DNA of 64,000 nt from Oleispirillum naphthae (GCA_027864655.1 JAQAZG010000013.1:1-64000); one strand, 5' to 3'. Positions 1 to 8,521 are shown, numbered from the stretch's first letter. Program-made: numbers and translations. The notes: generated by a model not told the origin, from the sequence alone.

Positions 1-148
1 CTCGTCTCTGGTCCATCATCGACACATGCTTCCAGGGCATCACAACGCTCCCGCATCGTTTGCCCAAATGTGTCAGATATGTCCCCGAACAGGTGTCAGA
101 TATCTACCCGGTCTATACAGGGCAAAGCCCCTGGACTGGTTCTATGCT
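1..148. repeat. Short direct repeats at left window edge, no gene
   Basis: No convincing coding sequence is seen. An 11-bp motif, GTGTCAGATAT, occurs twice in direct orientation at 70-80 and 93-103, 23 bp apart. It is followed at about 119-143 by a small inverted repeat of the type GGGCAAAGCCCC. Closely spaced terminal repeats of this kind occur at the ends of some insertion sequences, so the window could start just inside or beyond a mobile-element end, but no transposase is visible here. The element is therefore left unclassified. Confidence 0.35.
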
Positions 149-1387
149 TCACCCCCGTAGCGCCTGGGCCGGGGGCTCGCGGTAGGCGAGCGCGGCGGGC
201 AGGGCGGCGAGCAGGGCGGCGAAACCGGCGAGGCCGAGGGCGAAGGGCACGTCCTCGGCGGTGAAGCCGACCGGCAGGACGATGCCGTTCTCCGCGGCGA
301 AGGCGGCGGCGAGCGCCTGGGAGACGGCGTAGCCGATGGCGAAGCCCGCGGCGATGCCGGTGGCGACGAGGGTGAAGAGTTCCAGCCAGACGATGAGGAA
401 GACCGCGCGGCGCGGCGCGCCGAAGGCGCGCAGGGCGCCGATCTGGCGCTTGCGCTGGGCGACGTGGATCACCGTGACGAGGACGAGGGAGGCGGCGACC
501 AGGGCCTGCGCGCCGACGGCGATGGCGAAGAGGATGCGCCGGGCGTCGCCCATGGTGGCGTAGAGCGCGGTGAGCACCTCGGCGGGGAAGACCGCCTGGG
601 TACGGTCGCCGCGGTAGTCCTGGCGCAGCTTGTAGGCCGCGGCGACCGACCTGGGCTTGACCAGGATGGCGGGCAGGCCGGGGGCGTCCTCGGCGTCCCA
701 GTGCTCGGTGAGCGGCGCGTCGGCGTCGATGCCGTGGTGGTGCTCGTGTTCTTCGTGTTCGTCGTGTTCGTGCTCGTCGTGGTGGCCGAGGCCGTGGACG
801 TGCCAGACCGCCTGCACCGGCACCAGGATGGCGCGGTCCCAGGCGGTGCCGGTGGGTTTCAGATGGCCGACCACGCGGTAGCGCACGTCGCCGTGCCGGT
901 GGCCGCCCGCGCCGGGCCGGCCGTGCACCGGCACGATCTCCGCGCCGAGCGCCAGGTCCACCGCCGCGCCGGTCACCGCCTCGCCCTCGCGCGCAAACAT
1001 CCGCCCGGCGGCGAAGCCGCGGCCGGTTTCGGCGACCAGGGTGGTGGTGGTGCCGACGATCGGGTTTCCGGCGTAGAAGTCGCCGAAGCCGATCGGCGCG
1101 GCCCAGGCGACGCGGGGATCGGCGGTAAGCTTCGCCAGGGTTTCGCCGGACACCAGCGGCAGCGGCGCGGGTTGCAGGAACACCGCGGAGAGGACGAGTT
1201 GCGTCGCGCTGCCCGGCGCGCCGACGATGAGGTCGAACTTGGCGGCGGCGCGTGCGCTGCCGAGGCGGAGCGCGCGCTCCTGCAGACTCACCGCGACGCC
1301 GAGCGCGGTGGCGAGCGCCACCAGCAGCACCACGACGAGGGAGCCCGCCCACAGGCGGCGGAGGTCGGCGAGGATGAAGCGGATCAT
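149..1387 (-). CDS. ABC transporter permease, FtsX/MacB-type, with His-rich loop
   Basis: This is a 412-residue inner-membrane permease. An N-terminal membrane segment (about 13-35) is followed by a large extracytoplasmic domain (about 40-275), and three C-terminal hydrophobic segments carry an FtsX-like region with an RKRQIGALRAFGA motif. Residues 196-219 form a loop with 11 histidines mixed with Asp and Glu, which suggests binding of a divalent metal. The start overlaps the end of the ATPase gene by 4 bp, so the two are co-translated and form one transporter. A similar set (MacB-like ATPase, permease, DUF3299-like protein) is known from zinc-starvation loci of Pseudomonas. The substrate is not known, and metal handling is an inference from the His-rich loop and that precedent. 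Confidence 0.85.
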   Translation of the reverse strand: MIRFILADLRRLWAGSLVVVLLVALATALGVAVSLQERALRLGSARAAAKFDLIVGAPGSATQLVLSAVFLQPAPLPLVSGETLAKLTADPRVAWAAPIGFGDFYAGNPIVGTTTTLVAETGRGFAAGRMFAREGEAVTGAAVDLALGAEIVPVHGRPGAGGHRHGDVRYRVVGHLKPTGTAWDRAILVPVQAVWHVHGLGHHDEHEHDEHEEHEHHHGIDADAPLTEHWDAEDAPGLPAILVKPRSVAAAYKLRQDYRGDRTQAVFPAEVLTALYATMGDARRILFAIAVGAQALVAASLVLVTVIHVAQRKRQIGALRAFGAPRRAVFLIVWLELFTLVATGIAAGFAIGYAVSQALAAAFAAENGIVLPVGFTAEDVPFALGLAGFAALLAALPAALAYREPPAQALRG

Positions 1388-2064
1388 GATGCGGTCTCCG
1401 TGTCCTCGGCGATGCGGCCCGACGCCAGGGTGATCCTGCGCCGCATCCGGGCGATCAGGCGCGGGTCGTGGGAGATCACGACGAGGGTGCCGCCCTCCGC
1501 CTCGGCAAGGTCGCAGAGCAGGTCGCCCACCGCCGCGCCTGCCGCGGCGTCGAGGCTGGCGGTGGGTTCGTCGGCGACGATCACGCCGGGCTTGCGCAAC
1601 AGCGCGCGCGCCACCGCGACGCGCTGCATCTCGCCGCGGGAAAGGGTTTCCGCCCTTTGCTCCGGCCGCGAAAGGCCGACGCGCTCCATCAGTTCGCGGC
1701 CGCGCGCGACGCAGGCGGCATCCGCGGCGCGGGCGAGGCGGGCGGGCAGCAGCACGTTGTCGAGCGCCGAGAGGCCGGGGAAGAGATGGAAGTCCTGCAT
1801 CACCAGGCCGACGTTGGCGGCGCGCCAGCGGTCGCGCGCGCCCTCGCCCAGGGGGGCGATGTCGGTGCCGTTCCAGTCGATGCGTCCGGCATCGGCGCGG
1901 GCGAGGCCGGTGATCAGGTTGACCAGGGTGCTCTTGCCGGAGCCGGATGCGCCGGTGACCGCCAGCCGTTCGCCCGCGGCGACGGCGAGGCGGTCCACCG
2001 CGAGCACCGGCGCGGCGAGGCCGGGGAAGCTGACGGAAGCGTTTTCCAGGGTGAGGGCGAGCAT
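1384..2064 (-). CDS. ABC transporter ATP-binding protein (LolD/MacB type)
   Basis: This 226-residue protein has all ABC nucleotide-binding motifs: Walker A GASGSGKST at 38-46, a Q-loop in VMQDFHLF, the signature LSRGEMQRVAVARAL, Walker B VIVADEPTASLD and the H-loop in VISHDPR. It is of the short LolD/MacB class that pairs with FtsX-type permeases and powers work on the periplasmic side rather than classical uptake. It sits between the DUF3299-like gene (5 bp upstream) and the permease (4-bp overlap), so the three genes are almost certainly one transcription unit. Confidence 0.9.
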   Translation of the reverse strand: MLALTLENASVSFPGLAAPVLAVDRLAVAAGERLAVTGASGSGKSTLVNLITGLARADAGRIDWNGTDIAPLGEGARDRWRAANVGLVMQDFHLFPGLSALDNVLLPARLARAADAACVARGRELMERVGLSRPEQRAETLSRGEMQRVAVARALLRKPGVIVADEPTASLDAAAGAAVGDLLCDLAEAEGGTLVVISHDPRLIARMRRRITLASGRIAEDTETAS

Positions 2065-2068
2065 GAGA

Positions 2069-2515
2069 TCACACCGTGCGGTAGGTGGCGTCGCGCAGGC
2101 GCAACAGGCTGAGGAAGCCGGTCTCCGGGTCGGTCCAGGAGCCGTATTCCAGCTTGCCGGTGACCTCGATCACCTGGCTCGGCTGCACGAAGGTTTGTTT
2201 CTTGCCGAGGTAGACGACGACGATGTTGTCCGGCCAGTCGGCATCGGAGGAGCAGAACGGGCAGAGCGCCATCGGCACCGAGGTGAGCACGAAGAACTGC
2301 GCCTCGGCCTTCAACGGCGGGGCCATGAAGCCGAGCATGGCGATGCGCTCTCCGGCGAGGCGCTTCACCTTCTCCGAGAACTCCAGGCCGAGCACCCCGA
2401 CCTTGCCGTAGAGCTCCGCGAAGGTCAGCGTCTCCCGCGCCGCCGCCGGAACGGCGGCAAGGGCGAGGGGCAGGGCGGCGATCAGGCGCAGCGCGGCGCG
2501 GCGGGAAAGGGGCAT
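2069..2515 (-). CDS. Secreted DUF3299-like protein with CxxC
   Basis: This is a 148-residue exported protein. The signal peptide spans residues 1-26, with a twin-arginine-like SRRAALRL start followed by a hydrophobic stretch ending AAA. The mature part has a CPFC motif (C85, C88) and OB-like beta segments, in the style of the small DUF3299 family that accompanies FtsX-type ABC transporters. The ATG at 2515 is chosen because the signal peptide follows at once. It lies 65 bp downstream of the alkaline phosphatase gene and 5 bp upstream of the ATPase gene. Family assignment is by recognition of the sequence style and context. The function is unknown, possibly metal or thiol related. Confidence 0.7.
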   Translation of the reverse strand: MPLSRRAALRLIAALPLALAAVPAAARETLTFAELYGKVGVLGLEFSEKVKRLAGERIAMLGFMAPPLKAEAQFFVLTSVPMALCPFCSSDADWPDNIVVVYLGKKQTFVQPSQVIEVTGKLEYGSWTDPETGFLSLLRLRDATYRTV

Positions 2516-2539
2516 CGGGTGATCCGTCCGGTCGGGGCG

Positions 2540-2565
2540 GGACGGCCCGGAAGTCCGGGCCGTCC
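2540..2565 (-). terminator. Strong hairpin between phoA-like gene and ABC operon
   Basis: A perfect 12-bp stem (GGACGGCCCGGA and its complement) with a 2-nt loop lies just downstream of the alkaline phosphatase stop. No T-run follows on the minus strand. It may be a partial terminator or an RNA-stabilising stem that lowers expression of the three downstream genes relative to the phosphatase. Confidence 0.4.
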
Positions 2566-2580
2566 GTCGCCGGGGTTGGG

Positions 2581-4320
2581 TTACTTGCCGAGGGCGAACA
2601 CGTCGGCGAGGACGCGGTAGACGTCGCTCTCCTCCATGTAGCCCTTGAACGCTTCGGCGCCGGGGCCGCTCGCCTGCAGCACCACGTCGTCCACCGCGTG
2701 CACCGCGGTGCTCTCGAACTTCGGAATGTTGCCGATGCGCAGCACCGCGCCGGGCACGTTCTTGTAGGCCTCGTTGGCGACGTAATCGCCCTTCTCGTTC
2801 TTGATCGTCGGGGAGAAGGAACCGTCCATCTTCGGGCGGAAGGTCTCGTAGTGGTCCGGGAAGTCGGCGGCGAAGATGGCGAGGCGGCGGGAGACGTCCA
2901 CCCGGTCCGGATAGAGGTCGTGGTTCTTGTCCTCGTAGTTGGGGAACCCGGCGCCGTCGTAGATGCCCACCTTCTCGCGCATTTCCGTGCCCGGCTTGTC
3001 GTCGTCGATGGTGCCGATCACCGAGATGCCGTGGGTGTGGTCGCCGGTGACGACGATCAGGGTGTCGGGGTGGGTCTTGACGAAGGCCCGCGCCGCGCCG
3101 ATCGCCTTGTCGAACTCGATGGTATCGACGATGGCGCGCTCCCAGTCCATGGGGTGCGACATCTTGTCGATGGAGGCGCCCTCGACCATCAGGAAGAAGC
3201 CTTCCGGGTTCTTCGACAGACGGTCGAGCGCCGCCTGCGTCATTTCCACCAGGCCCGGCTGGTCGGGGAAGGTCTTCACCGTGTCCTTCTTCAGGAACAG
3301 GCGGTCGAGCGCCACATCCATGTTGCCGGTGTGGTAGAGGCCGAGCAGCTTGCCGCTCGCGGGGGCCTTCTCGAGTTCGGCGGCGCTGGTGGTCAGCGCG
3401 TAGCCCGCGTCCTTGAACAGCTTGATGTAGTCCTTGCCGTCCTTGCGCTTGGAGCCGGGAATGCCCTTGGCGAGGAAGTAGGCGGAGCCGCCGCCCATCA
3501 GCACCTCGGGCTTCACGCCGTAGAACATGCCGACGATGTCCGCCTTGTCGGCGCGGCGGCGGGTGTGGGAGACCACCGCCGCCGGGGTGGCGTCTTCCAC
3601 TTCCGAGGTGGTGACCACGCCGATCGACTTCTTGGTCGCGCGGCGCAGCGCCTCGGCGATGGTTTCCACCTTCGGGTCGTCCTGGCTCGGCGGAGTGCGG
3701 TCGGCATAGACGCCGAGGGCGTTCACCGCGCTCTTGTGGCCGGTCATGTAGGCCGACATGGTGTTGGCGGAGTCGGTGGCGATGGAGCCGGTGGACGAGG
3801 TGCCGATGAACGCCATGCGGTCCAGGTCGTCCATGTAGAGGCGGCCGTTCGCCTTGCCCTCGGTCATGCCGCGCGACATGATGCGCGCCGCGGTGCGGTG
3901 CGCCACGGAAAGCCCGTCGCCGAGGAAGAAGATGATGTTCTTCGCCTTCGGCTGCGCCGCGGTGGCGTAGACGTCCCAGGCGACGCTCCTGGTCTCGCCG
4001 CCCGCCTTCACCGCCACGGTGTATTTGCCGGGCTTGGCCAGCGTGACGCCGCGCAGGATCAGCGCGGAGCCGAGCACCTTGCCTTTCTTGTCCGTCTCCT
4101 CGGGGACGAACTGCGCGGAGCCGCCCAGCGCATCGGCATAGGAGGCGCCGTTCACCGTGACCTTGAGGTCCTTGGGCGAAACGACGCTGTCCAGCTCGAC
4201 TTTGAAGTCGAAGGGGGAGTTGACCAGGATGGTGGCGCGGTCCAGCGGGTAGACGGTGGCCGCGTGGGCCGTGCCGCAGAGAGCCGTCGCCGCGGCCAGG
4301 GCTGCGAAAAACCTGCGCAT
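2581..4320 (-). CDS. Alkaline phosphatase (PhoA superfamily)
   Basis: This is a 579-residue periplasmic phosphomonoesterase of the alkaline phosphatase superfamily. A signal peptide (1-20, ending AHA) is followed by an extra beta-rich N-terminal domain (about 22-120). The catalytic domain shows LGDG (D135), the nucleophile in TDSANTMSAYMTG (S184), VEGASIDKMSH and VTGDHTHG, which together hold the two Zn sites and the Mg site in this family. The ATG at 4320 is preferred over one 120 bp upstream because the signal peptide begins here and AGAGG precedes it. It heads a minus-strand locus with an ABC transporter bearing a His-rich loop. A degenerate PHO-box-like element lies about 70 bp upstream (4391-4408), consistent with phosphate-starvation control. 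Confidence 0.9.
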   Translation of the reverse strand: MRRFFAALAAATALCGTAHAATVYPLDRATILVNSPFDFKVELDSVVSPKDLKVTVNGASYADALGGSAQFVPEETDKKGKVLGSALILRGVTLAKPGKYTVAVKAGGETRSVAWDVYATAAQPKAKNIIFFLGDGLSVAHRTAARIMSRGMTEGKANGRLYMDDLDRMAFIGTSSTGSIATDSANTMSAYMTGHKSAVNALGVYADRTPPSQDDPKVETIAEALRRATKKSIGVVTTSEVEDATPAAVVSHTRRRADKADIVGMFYGVKPEVLMGGGSAYFLAKGIPGSKRKDGKDYIKLFKDAGYALTTSAAELEKAPASGKLLGLYHTGNMDVALDRLFLKKDTVKTFPDQPGLVEMTQAALDRLSKNPEGFFLMVEGASIDKMSHPMDWERAIVDTIEFDKAIGAARAFVKTHPDTLIVVTGDHTHGISVIGTIDDDKPGTEMREKVGIYDGAGFPNYEDKNHDLYPDRVDVSRRLAIFAADFPDHYETFRPKMDGSFSPTIKNEKGDYVANEAYKNVPGAVLRIGNIPKFESTAVHAVDDVVLQASGPGAEAFKGYMEESDVYRVLADVFALGK

Positions 4321-4390
4321 GGGAACCTCTTTCACGGGAATGGGAAAAACCGAACCGTGAGAGTGTAGGGGAACCCACGCCCGCCAGATG

Positions 4391-4408
4391 ATGACGTTTG
4401 CGTGATGT
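4391..4408 (-). promoter_or_regulatory. Candidate PHO box upstream of alkaline phosphatase
   Basis: Read on the minus strand, two 11-bp direct repeats, GCAAACATCAC and GCAAACGTCAT, lie 71-90 bp before the phosphatase start. PhoB binds head-to-tail repeats with 11-bp periodicity built around TGTCA. Here the second half (GTCAT) fits well and the first (ATCAC) only partly. A separate palindrome, GGAGA-TAT-TCTCC, lies next to it at 4413-4425. Confidence 0.35.
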
Positions 4409-4484
4409 TTGCGGAGATATTCTCCCGCTATTTCAGGCAACTATATGGCTTCTACGGGTCGTTCCAGTCCCGCCGGAAGGCCTT

Positions 4485-5345
4485 TCAGGGCTTGGCCGGG
4501 GCGGGCTTTTCCGTCTCCGCCGGGGCGGGGAACTCCAGGAGTTCGATGTTGCGCCGCACCTCTTCCAGCAGGGGCGAATCCTCCGGCAGAACCAGCAACG
4601 CCGCCTTCCAGTCGGCGCGCGCCAGATCCGGGCGCTTCTGCAGGCGGTGCACGATGCCGCGCTCCAGCCGCGCCTGCGGATTGTCCGGCTCCGCCTTCAG
4701 CGCCGCGTCCAGGTCCTGCAGCGACAGGTCCGGCGCGTCGAGATAGCGGTAGGCGGAGGCGCGCATCACCAGCGCCTCCACGTTCCCCGGGCGGAGCTTC
4801 AGGGCCTCGTTGAGGTCGTCCACCGCAAGGCCGTAGTTCTGCGCCAGGGCGCGGATGCGGGCGCGGCCGATCCACAGGTCCGCATCCCTGGGGGCGATCC
4901 GGATCGCCGAACTCTGCGCGGCGTGGGCGCGCGCCCAGTCCTTCGCCGCGCTCCACGCCTGCGCCGCCTGCGCCCACATCGCGGCGCGCGTCGCCTCGTC
5001 CTGGCTGCTCTTCCGCGCCAGGGCCTCCAGCCGCTCCGCCGCATCCGCCGCGAAGCCGAGCTTGAGCAGCGCCGCGGCGGCGCAGTGCTTCGCCGGTTCG
5101 CCGCCGCCGAGCGCCGCCCAGGCGTCCGCGTCGTCGAAGGCGTCCTTGGCGCTGGCGTCGATCTTCGCCATGCACGCCGCATAGTGCGCCGCATCCGCCT
5201 TGCGCGCGGCGACCGCCGCCGCCGTCGGCGGCTTGGCTTGCGGCTTTTTCGCCTCCTCCGCCGGGGCGGACGGGGCGATGCATTGAGCCAGGGCGAAAAG
5301 GAGTGCTACCCTGGCGGACCGGCGCGAAAGGAAGGAAAGCGACAT
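4485..5345 (-). CDS. Periplasmic tetratricopeptide repeat protein
   Basis: This 286-residue protein has a signal peptide (1-29, ending APA), a Lys/Ala/Pro-rich linker (30-50), a Cys-containing helical region (C58, C88) and about four TPR units between residues 120 and 255 (for example AWSAAKDWARAHAAQSSAIR and the NYGLAVDDLNEALKLRPGN unit). TPRs mediate protein contacts, and no enzymatic motif is present. Its start codon at 5345 is separated by a single base from the GTG start of the divergent epimerase gene, so the promoters of the two genes must lie within each other's coding regions. The specific role is unknown. Confidence 0.8.
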   Translation of the reverse strand: MSLSFLSRRSARVALLFALAQCIAPSAPAEEAKKPQAKPPTAAAVAARKADAAHYAACMAKIDASAKDAFDDADAWAALGGGEPAKHCAAAALLKLGFAADAAERLEALARKSSQDEATRAAMWAQAAQAWSAAKDWARAHAAQSSAIRIAPRDADLWIGRARIRALAQNYGLAVDDLNEALKLRPGNVEALVMRASAYRYLDAPDLSLQDLDAALKAEPDNPQARLERGIVHRLQKRPDLARADWKAALLVLPEDSPLLEEVRRNIELLEFPAPAETEKPAPAKP

Positions 5346-5346
5346 C

Positions 5347-6213
5347 GTGACGACGCCTCATCTGTTGATCTTCGGTCTCGGTTATACAGGCTTGCGCCTG
5401 GCGCGGGAATGCCTCGCCGCGGGCTGGCGCGTCTCCGGCACGGTGCGCGGCCCGGAAAAGGCCGCCCGCCTCGCCGCGGACCGCATCGCCGCCTATCCCT
5501 TCACCCCCGGCGAAACCCTGCCGGAAGCGGAACTCGCCGCCGTCACCCACGTGCTCGACACCACGGTGCCGGACGCCGCAGGCGCCGCGCCGCTGCCGGA
5601 AATCCTCCGCCTCTCCGCCGCAGGGGTGCGCCCCGTCTGGGCGGGCATGCTCTCCTCCACCGCCGTCTACGGCGATTGCGCCGGACGCTGGGTGGACGAA
5701 ACCGCCAGGCCCAACCCCGGCTCCGCCCAGGGGCGCGCCCGCCTGCTCGCCGAAACCCAGTGGCTGACCTGGGGCGCGGAAACCGCAACCGCAACCCATA
5801 TCTTCCGCCTCCCCGGCCTCTACGGTCCCGGCCGCTCGGCGCTCGACGCGGCGCGCGACGGCACGGCGCGGCGCATCCATCGCGCGGGCCACCGCACCAG
5901 CCGCGTCCACGTGGACGACGTGGTCGCCGCGCTGCGCCTCTCCATGGCCGCCCCCAGCCCCGGGCGCATCTACAACGTCGCCGACGACGAACCCGCCCCC
6001 AACGCCGCGGTGGTGGACTTCGCCTGTGCGCTGCTGGGCGTCGAACCGCCGCCGCTGGAACGCTACGAAGACCTCGCGCCCACCGACCCGCGCCTGCGCT
6101 TCCTCAAGGAAAGCCGCCTCGTCTCCAGCGCCCGCCTCAAGGCGGAACTCGGCTGGACGCCGCGCTACCCCTCCTACCGCGAGGGCCTGCAAGCCGCGTT
6201 CGCGGAGGGGTGA
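5347..6213 (+). CDS. NAD(P)-dependent SDR epimerase/dehydratase, YeeZ-like
   Basis: This 288-residue protein is an extended short-chain dehydrogenase/reductase. It has a dinucleotide-binding glycine motif near the N-terminus (LIFGLGYTGLRLA), the SSTAVYGD strand that supplies the catalytic Ser/Tyr region in atypical family members, and the RLPGLYGPGRSALD segment typical of epimerase-like SDRs. The second residue of the usual YxxxK pair is not obvious, as in the YeeZ group. The GTG at 5347 is chosen with AAGGAAGG 11-14 nt upstream. The substrate is unknown, most likely a nucleotide-linked or small carbonyl metabolite. A weak GC hairpin followed by TTTT (6309-6326) may end transcription. Confidence 0.8.
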   Translation: MTTPHLLIFGLGYTGLRLARECLAAGWRVSGTVRGPEKAARLAADRIAAYPFTPGETLPEAELAAVTHVLDTTVPDAAGAAPLPEILRLSAAGVRPVWAGMLSSTAVYGDCAGRWVDETARPNPGSAQGRARLLAETQWLTWGAETATATHIFRLPGLYGPGRSALDAARDGTARRIHRAGHRTSRVHVDDVVAALRLSMAAPSPGRIYNVADDEPAPNAAVVDFACALLGVEPPPLERYEDLAPTDPRLRFLKESRLVSSARLKAELGWTPRYPSYREGLQAAFAEG

Positions 6214-6308
6214 AACCACACCTTCGCGGGGGAGGTCAGGCCCCTCCGCACCGGGTGTTTCCCCATCAGATTTTCGTCCCCATGGGAATCCTGTATGGCG
6301 GCGCTCTC

Positions 6309-6326
6309 CGGGGGATTCCCCGTTTT
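6309..6326 (+). terminator. Short hairpin with TTTT after epimerase gene
   Basis: A CGGGG/CCCCG stem with a GATT loop followed by four T residues lies about 95 bp after the epimerase stop. It sits between convergent genes. The stem is only 5 bp, so terminator function is tentative. Confidence 0.35.
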
Positions 6327-6373
6327 CATGCATCACGTGAACGCAACGGGCCCAGGCGCCGCTCCGTGTGGCG

Positions 6374-8521
6374 TTAGAATCCGCTTTCGCGTTGCAGAAG
6401 GGCGATCAGGCGGCGATGAAAGTGGGCGAGGAAGCTTTCCCGCTCCGCGGTGATGACGGCGGTTCCCGTCATCGCACGGGCGACCGGCGGCGCACCGGGA
6501 GCGGGGGCCAGGCGCACGATATAGACCGCTTGCGCCGGGGTTTCGACGCCCGTGGCGTCGCGGTGCACCTGCAACGGTCCGCCGGTGGTGGAGGATACAT
6601 AGGGGTCGGAGAGGGCACGCATGCCGGTTTCGTCGATTTCGGAGACGACGGCGGAGACCGGTGGGTACAGGCCGTCACCGGGGAAGAAACGGGCTGTTGC
6701 GCCGGTCTTCAGGCGCGGCATGTCTTCTTCCCGCACATAGGCGCGGAGGATTCCCGCTCCGGGCTCGACGATGGCGAACAGTGTTTCTCCCCTCTGCACC
6801 CAGCGGTCGCCACGGCCGTCGGCATCGCTCAACCCGGCTTCCATATCGGTGACGATGCCTGCGTGCGGCGCGGCAAGGCGCAGCCGCGCCGCATCCTCGG
6901 AAAGATTCTGCAACACGCGGGCCTGCGATTGCAGGCGGGCATCGGTGACCAGGGTGAGGCGCAGATCCTGCTGTACGCCCAGGTCGGCGCGCTGGATCGT
7001 CATTTCGGCGAGGCGGCGTTCCGTCTGCATCAGGGTGAAGGCAAGTTGCGGCGCGACGATTTCGCCAAGAGGCGCTCCGGCGGCGACGACTTGTCCCGGA
7101 CGGACGGCCAGACGTTTCAGGATTCCCCCTTCCGGGGCATAGATCGGGGTATAGGTCGCGTCCAGCACCGCCGGCGCGGTGACGGAATGCCGCCACGGCA
7201 GGAACAGAAAAGCGGCGCCCCCGCACAGCAGCACGGCGACAAGCCGCAGCGCCTTGCGGTTGCTGCCGATTTCCCGGCGTCGGCGCCACCAGTGACGGAA
7301 CTCCCTCAGGATCGGCGCGAGGAGGAAATAAATCACCTCGACGGCGAAGAGGGCGATGCCTGCCAGTTTGAAGAACAGGTGATAGACCGCCAGGGCAATG
7401 CCTGCGTACAGGGTGAAACGATAGATCCAGATGGAAAAGGCGAAAATCCGCAGCAATGGCCGGGGCGTTTCCGGCGGCGGATCGTTGATGCCGAAGAGCG
7501 TGCGCCGCAGCGTCCAGCGGCCGATTGCGTGGGCGCGGCTTTCAAGATTGGGTTCTCCGATCAGGTCGGAGAACAGGAAATATCCATCGAAGCGCATCAG
7601 GGGGTTGAGGTTGACCAGGAGGCTCAGAATCCAGGTCGATGTGGAGAGAAGGAAGACGATCCCCCGGCCCGGCCCGTCGGGAAGCAGATTCCACAGCAGC
7701 AGGCCGATGCAGGCGATGGCGAATTCCACGGCAATGCCTGCCGCGCCTACGGTCAGGCGGTCGCGGCGGCGCGGCAGTTTCCAGGCGTCGGTGGCGTCGG
7801 TATAAAGAACCGGCCAGAACACGATGAAGCAGACACCGATGGTGGGCACCCGGAGACCATGCGCCTTCGCCGCATAAGCGTGTCCCAATTCATGCAGGGA
7901 TTTCACTGCGGTTATCGTCAGGGCATACGCGGCGAAACCCTCGAGGGACAGGAAACGGGAAAACGTGGAGAGGAAGGCATCCCACTGACGAGAGGCGAGA
8001 AACAGTCCGAACAAGCCCATCGACAGAATGACCGTCAACGTGGTCCGCCCACCCAACCAACGCACCCAGGGCAGAGTGGCGGCAAGGAAGCGGTCGGGGC
8101 GCAGCAGGGGAATTTTGAACGAGATATAGCCGTGCAGCAGGCGGGCGAAGGGGCCGGGTTGGCGCAGGACGTGGGTGACGAAGGCGTTTTGTTGCAGGGC
8201 ATCGCCCTCCACCAGATGATGCAGGCGGAGGAAGGCAAACAGGGTTTCCACCTCGGCCTCACCGGTCGGGTGGGCGAAGCGGCGGCTCGCTTCGGCGGCG
8301 ATATGTGCGGCGGGGGAGCCGTCCACCAGTTGCAGCAGGTCGGCCTCCACCCCGCCGATGCGGAAAAAGCGGTTGGCCGCCGCGTCATGCAGAGTCCAGG
8401 CTGTGGCGCCGTCGTGATCCGGTTCGGCCGGATAAAGGGACAGATCGCGCCGCAGCCGGGGCGGCGGCGGCATCTGACGGACGGTTGCGTCCGCAACGGC
8501 GGTGGCGGGAGCCTTCACCAT
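6374..8521 (-). CDS. M50-type metalloprotease-HlyD adaptor fusion membrane protein
   Basis: This 715-residue polytopic protein joins three parts. Residues about 25-110 form a small helical/winged-helix-like domain reminiscent of PqqD. Residues about 155-500 form a membrane-embedded M50 (site-2-protease-like) core with HELGH at 210-214 and the third-ligand motif NLNPLMRFDG (D312). Residues about 520-715 form a HlyD-type periplasmic adaptor with a biotinyl-lipoyl-like half (APEGGILKRLAVRPGQVVAAGAPLGEI) and a coiled-coil hairpin. The start at 8521 gives a 7-bp overlap with the upstream gene, so longer in-frame readings are not needed. It is the last gene of the giant-protein operon. The inferred role is the inner-membrane component of the export apparatus, possibly processing substrate. 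Confidence 0.85.
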   Translation of the reverse strand: MVKAPATAVADATVRQMPPPPRLRRDLSLYPAEPDHDGATAWTLHDAAANRFFRIGGVEADLLQLVDGSPAAHIAAEASRRFAHPTGEAEVETLFAFLRLHHLVEGDALQQNAFVTHVLRQPGPFARLLHGYISFKIPLLRPDRFLAATLPWVRWLGGRTTLTVILSMGLFGLFLASRQWDAFLSTFSRFLSLEGFAAYALTITAVKSLHELGHAYAAKAHGLRVPTIGVCFIVFWPVLYTDATDAWKLPRRRDRLTVGAAGIAVEFAIACIGLLLWNLLPDGPGRGIVFLLSTSTWILSLLVNLNPLMRFDGYFLFSDLIGEPNLESRAHAIGRWTLRRTLFGINDPPPETPRPLLRIFAFSIWIYRFTLYAGIALAVYHLFFKLAGIALFAVEVIYFLLAPILREFRHWWRRRREIGSNRKALRLVAVLLCGGAAFLFLPWRHSVTAPAVLDATYTPIYAPEGGILKRLAVRPGQVVAAGAPLGEIVAPQLAFTLMQTERRLAEMTIQRADLGVQQDLRLTLVTDARLQSQARVLQNLSEDAARLRLAAPHAGIVTDMEAGLSDADGRGDRWVQRGETLFAIVEPGAGILRAYVREEDMPRLKTGATARFFPGDGLYPPVSAVVSEIDETGMRALSDPYVSSTTGGPLQVHRDATGVETPAQAVYIVRLAPAPGAPPVARAMTGTAVITAERESFLAHFHRRLIALLQRESGF

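Noticed and set aside
464-2620. Long open frame of 718 codons on the plus strand
   Set aside because: It runs antisense to the ABC transporter genes, is rich in Arg, Gly and Ala and has no domain. In GC-rich DNA such antisense frames are expected.
4402-6377. 659-codon plus-strand frame covering the TPR and epimerase genes
   Set aside because: It is in the wrong frame for the epimerase and antisense to the TPR gene. Both real genes show domains and signal peptide or nucleotide-binding motifs.
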